Source of the DNA: Bostrychus sinensis
Taxonomy: Eukaryota; Chordata; Actinopteri; Gobiiformes; Eleotridae
Assembly: GCA_020698575.1 (NCBI GenBank)
Contig: CM036239.1
Span: 15,154,263-15,218,262, forward strand
DNA: 64,000 bases
Reading direction: 5' to 3'
In this document: in pieces, positions 39,401 to 64,000 of the stretch
Position numbering within the stretch: the first letter of the stretch is position 1
How the letters are laid out: each line of letters begins with the position of its first letter
Program-made: the position numbers and the translations under genes
Notes under the pieces: generated by a model
What the model was told of the DNA's origin: nothing
Databases searched by the model: none
What the model saw: only the letters and a program-made list of their open reading frames with translations

Positions 39401-39870
39401 TTTCAAAACTCTTAAAAATGTCATTACCAAATGCAAATTCTGACCCCGATACCTACTTCAACAGCTTTCATAAAAAGCCTACTTTAATTCGATATGCTGC
39501 ATTTAGTCTTTTATATAGGCTACAGTATTTGTCTACAACTTGAAAAGTAAAAAAAAATGTCATGTCAGTCGTGCTTTCACCGTGTTCTGTCTATATTTGC
39601 TATCTAGGAAAAACCTTTGCCCAGATTGATTAGGTAAAGCCCAACCCCAGTCACTGTGGGGTGGACCATGGGCTTTACCTGTTGCGTTTCAGGTTTTATG
39701 TTTTTAAATAAAAACATTATCTAACCAGCTCATGACAAAACACAGTGTTTGCTTTTGCCATTTAAATATAAACCAAATAAGCAATATCTTATAACATTTT
39801 AAGATATTTGGACTGCACAAAGGCTGTAATTGCCTACAAATGTAAAAACACAGTTGTTTTAAACAAACGC

Positions 39871-39876
39871 TTTATT
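39871..39876 (-). terminator. Candidate polyadenylation signal, camk2b
   Basis: AATAAA on the minus strand (TTTATT as written) about 1.97 kb downstream of the camk2b stop codon and just before the ogdh promoter region. Other minus-strand AATAAA motifs exist in between, so this is the most distal candidate. Confidence 0.4.
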
Positions 39877-41846
39877 ACACTATAATCCCAATCATCCAAC
39901 AAAAATATACATAAAGAAATCAGCATATGGCTCAATAACTGCATAAGTGCTCAGTTTGTATCTTCAGTACCACACAGGTTTTAAGACAATTAATCCACTT
40001 AAACTGTGAGCAGTGATCCTGATGAACAGATACTGTCGGTATTAAAAGTGAACAGGAAGAACAATGTTTGGTTAAGGCTTTGAGCCATGATAGAATTACA
40101 CCATTTAACTATAACTAATGATCTTATATAGTCATTTATATCCCGGGGACAGTAGGCTGTATAAAAAATTAAAGTGACCCTCATGAAAATTTTGCTGTTT
40201 TCCAAAATGTTAAAATATTGCTCTCAGTTCTACTTGTAGTCTTTTCCTATTGGTGCCTTTTAAATGCAGTCAAAGCCATTAAGAATTTACTAAATAAATA
40301 TCTACAGTGGAAAATATTAAACATTGTCTAAAAAGTTGATCTCACTTTTGCATCTAAGAGCTGTAAGAGTATATAATTTAGCATGTCAATTATATAAATA
40401 AATCAAAGATAATTCTATCACTATTCATACTCCTATATCCTATTTAAACATTGCAAAACTAAACTTTAATGCAATTACAGAGCCCAGTACACAAAGGCAA
40501 TCATTTATGTTTTATCTGGAGTTTATAGTCAAAGAAAATAAATAAATAAAACACACAACATCCAACATATCAATGTATTAACTTGAAATGTCATGCGATT
40601 AAATACCATCTACAGCATACAGCGGAGATAATTCACTACAATAAAACTGCAAATTTACATAACAGCGTGATACTTTCATTTAAACATGGTATTGTCATAT
40701 CTAATTTCAGTAGTTACTTGCAATGTTCAGTACATTTAGATCAAGTAAGAACACCAGTAATATCTTAGCATGCTGCATGTTTTTACTGCATATGTGTGCA
40801 GCGTCTCAGTTCAACACACAGGCATCTGTTCAGGGTCAAACACACTTAGGAGAGAGGAAAAGCTTAAAAAATGTAAATAAATACATCAACCGGTCTCTGT
40901 GAGACTACAGCACTGTATGTTCATTTTACACAGGCAGCCTTAGTCGTGCATAATAGCCACTGGTCATAATGTTACAGATACAGAAGAACCATGCTTGTTA
41001 TAAAAAAAGATACCAAAATGAAAGAGGATGGCTGTTAAATATACTGTACAATAGAAAGAGCACAACAACAGACTGAATCCAGTAAGATAACATGACTCTA
41101 GTGGAAGTAAGGAAAGGTTTGGGGTTAGACACACAAGTCCAGGTATATCAGGCCAGAGTCCATCCAGTTTACATTGCTGCTGTTAGGCCCTTTTGCAGCA
41201 GGACTGATGATGGGAGCACTGTGTTGTTATTAGTGTTTTGTCCAGTGATGTTAGTCAGAGAGAGAAGAGTGAGCTGGCATGTAGAGGACAAGGTAATAAT
41301 AATCCCAAAATGGACACTTTACCGATCTGCACCCAGCTGTGCCTCTCTCTCATGGATGACATGCTCACTTATAAATTTTCTTATTTCCTTTGTTTCCTCA
41401 CAGCTACATTTCATGCTCCTGAAAAAAGTAATTGAAAGTCTCATTATAAACGTAGTTGGAAACTTTCTATCAGCTTTTTCTGCATTTCACAATATTTATT
41501 CACTTAATATTGATATTTTATTGATAATATATTTATTTACAAAATACTGTTCACACTCTTTTAGCTTGGAAATAGCATTTAATGATCAAGGAAACTAAAA
41601 CCTGTTTTTAAAGATACTACATTTGATTTCTGGGACATGTCTTCCCCTGAAGCCCTCACTCAAGACAAAAACAGTATATTGTAATTCAAATACTGTATAT
41701 TTATGAAGATGTAACAGTCCTATGTGAGTTTGCAGAACTGAGTGCTGTTTGTCTCCTTTGAGGTGTATATTTTAAAAATGACATTGTGTTGCTTTAATTA
41801 AAGAACTTAAGTGCATCTGCCAAGGATAGTGTGTGTTTTATGTACC
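39877..41846 (-). other. Probable 3' UTR of camk2b
   Basis: About 2 kb of AT-rich, gene-free sequence follows the camk2b stop codon. No transposon ends or RNA genes were recognised. Open frames such as 41092-41598 on the plus strand lack known similarity. Confidence 0.4.
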
Positions 41847-62305
<20,459 letters not shown>

Positions 62306-64000
62306 CTGGGAAAACAAAGACAGGAGACGGACAGGAGATGGGTCAACTGCTGTATACGCTTTGTCAGCATCAAAACGGGAATCAGAATGACCTCATTGCT
62401 TCCTCCCTTCTCATCTGTATTCAGTCGGGAAAAGAAAGAGGCCTAATAAAGGCCAGTGAGTATTAGGAGAAAGAGATACAGGAAGAAGTGCTGATGTTTC
62501 AGGTCTACATTTGGTCTCAAAACTCAGAGGAGAACTACAGAAAATAACCACCACTGTCATTTCGCAGAGCTAATTTTACCTCACCTCAAGTATATACACA
62601 ATGAACCACTCGATTCCCTCCAGCCCCTGCCTCCTCTTACAGGAAGAACCCTTAACGTGCATGCATGATGAGGGTGAGTAAGCATGACACTGGCACCATG
62701 TAGCAGCAAACACACCATGGTGCAGGTAGCCCCTGCTTTTCACGTTTTGCTCCATCCTTTAATCTACTGTTACAAACGTCTGGCTACTGCTGTACCTCAT
62801 CTGATTCCGGTATCACACTTTGAAGATATGCAAGTGGATGCAGTATATGATGATGTCCAGAATTTCTGTAAAAATAAAAGTGACGCAATACAATTAAATT
62901 CAGTTATAGGAAGCTTCTGATTGGCTTAATATAGGCTGTTTTTTACACAGACACAAAAGATTTGCCTATGCAAATATAGGCCTAAGTATGTTACACTAAC
63001 AGCCAAAGCCAAAGCCATACAGGCTACAATCAGCAGGCAATCAAATAAGATAAAAACTTTACTGATGGGGGGGTGTCACTCGTTGCAGTTCTTGAAACAA
63101 GATAATGTGCAGAAAGCAAAAGAAGTCTGCATGCAATCAATACCCAGCCAACTAAACATAACAAAAGCAGTAATATAGACTACTGTAAAGTGAAGTACTA
63201 TATATGTATTTTATCATGGTGTCATAAATAGCCTACTTTGGTGAGTTTATGATGAGTTAAAAAAAAAAAAAGACTTTGGTAAACCAACTCAATGCCAAAG
63301 TAAAACAACAAACATCAAGACAAGCTCAGATTTGGATTCAACAAACTGCTGTTTAACTGAGCCAGCCAGGGAGGGGGGAACATGAGAAGCTGGCTGCCTA
63401 CTGACACTGAGGCTGTCTCAACACTTTGCACTCCTAAACACACCCCTCAGTGGCTAATCACTGGCTGTAACCACGCATCTGCACAGCCCGCTGAAAGCAC
63501 AATACAACACTAAAACAACTAAAAGGCTGCACCACTAAAAGCACTGTTATCAGTATGGACAGCCACTGTGTCTGTGGCCTTTAACTTATCACATGTGTCA
63601 TAAAAGGCGAGGGACAGAATAAAATCAAGTATCTTGGCAAGTAAATTTGGTCTGTGAGTGAAGGCAGTGAATTTGGAGCATGTTCCTGTGAGGCAGACAT
63701 TGCAGAGAATTCCTCAACCCACGCACAACCTGACACTGACAGTGCATCACTCTGCCTAATGTCTCTGTCCCCCCATAACTACATCACTGTCCATACTTGT
63801 GTTGGGCCAAAACACACATCATTAGATTAGCAGTAGATCAAGAGTCCCCTTCGCTAGGCTGTGAGGCACTGTCATTAAAGTCATGATGCACATGATGAGA
63901 CAGCTCAATTCTGACACCTTGACTTTTTTTTCCCGAGATATTAGGTCTATTTGTCGCTAATTAGCCTTTGGGCACAAGGGGGTGGTGCATAAAACTCTAA
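62306..64000 (-). other. Part of the first camk2b coding intron
   Basis: No exon for the expected kinase N-terminus (the ATTVTCTRFTDEYQLYEEL-like segment) was found on the minus strand up to the window end, so the first coding exon and promoter lie beyond 64000. The sequence here is unique and AT-rich with no recognised transposon. Confidence 0.55.

Noticed and set aside
41092..41598. A 168-aa plus-strand frame downstream of camk2b
   Set aside because: It has no recognisable domain, a composition typical of AT-rich non-coding DNA, and overlaps the likely camk2b 3' UTR on the other strand.

Overview
The window is vertebrate nuclear DNA, most likely from a teleost fish. It has GT-AG introns, compact multi-exon genes, many Tc1-like DNA transposons, hAT-like MITEs, tRNA-derived SINEs, an R2-like LINE fragment and long (AT)n and (GT)n microsatellites. 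I rebuilt five protein-coding genes exon by exon from splice sites, reading phase and conserved peptides. No bacterial-type features are present.

Layout. (1) 1-1905, plus strand: 3' part of a dual-specificity phosphatase resembling DUSP13A, with a complete Tc1-like transposon in one intron. (2) 4252-5709, minus: cyclophilin A (ppia), five exons, 165 aa. (3) 7357-20938, minus: zmiz2, 19 coding exons, about 884 aa, with a probable non-coding first exon near 23.5 kb. (4) 23.6-30.06 kb: intergenic, rich in Tc1-like and hAT-like remnants. (5) 30074-38716, minus: ogdh, 22 coding exons, about 1014 aa, with a probable 5' UTR exon near 39.3 kb. (6) 41847-62305 and beyond, minus: camk2b, 19 coding exons plus one alternative exon; the first coding exon lies outside the window.

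The order ppia - zmiz2 - ogdh - camk2b matches the human 7p13 block (PPIA, ZMIZ2, OGDH, CAMK2B), which supports these paralogue calls over the 10q set (PPIF, ZMIZ1, OGDHL, CAMK2G). The adjacent DUSP13-like gene has its human relatives on 10q22, beside the paralogous block, so this fish locus may keep an ohnologue that humans lost at 7p13. The genes are not one pathway: a muscle-type phosphatase, a proline isomerase, a PIAS-like transcriptional coregulator, a mitochondrial TCA-cycle dehydrogenase and a Ca2+/calmodulin kinase.

The most notable observation is two copies of the 73-nt camk2b exon that encodes the catalytic loop (HRDLK), 666 bp apart. Both are intact, in the same phase and flanked by usable splice sites. 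One is beta-type and the other resembles the gamma isoform. Since 73 is not a multiple of 3, only one can be used per transcript. Other points are a Tc1-like element ending 17 bp from the ogdh stop codon, a pure CA repeat starting at intron position +6 of the first zmiz2 coding exon, and a 471-bp MITE with a perfect 9-bp target duplication.
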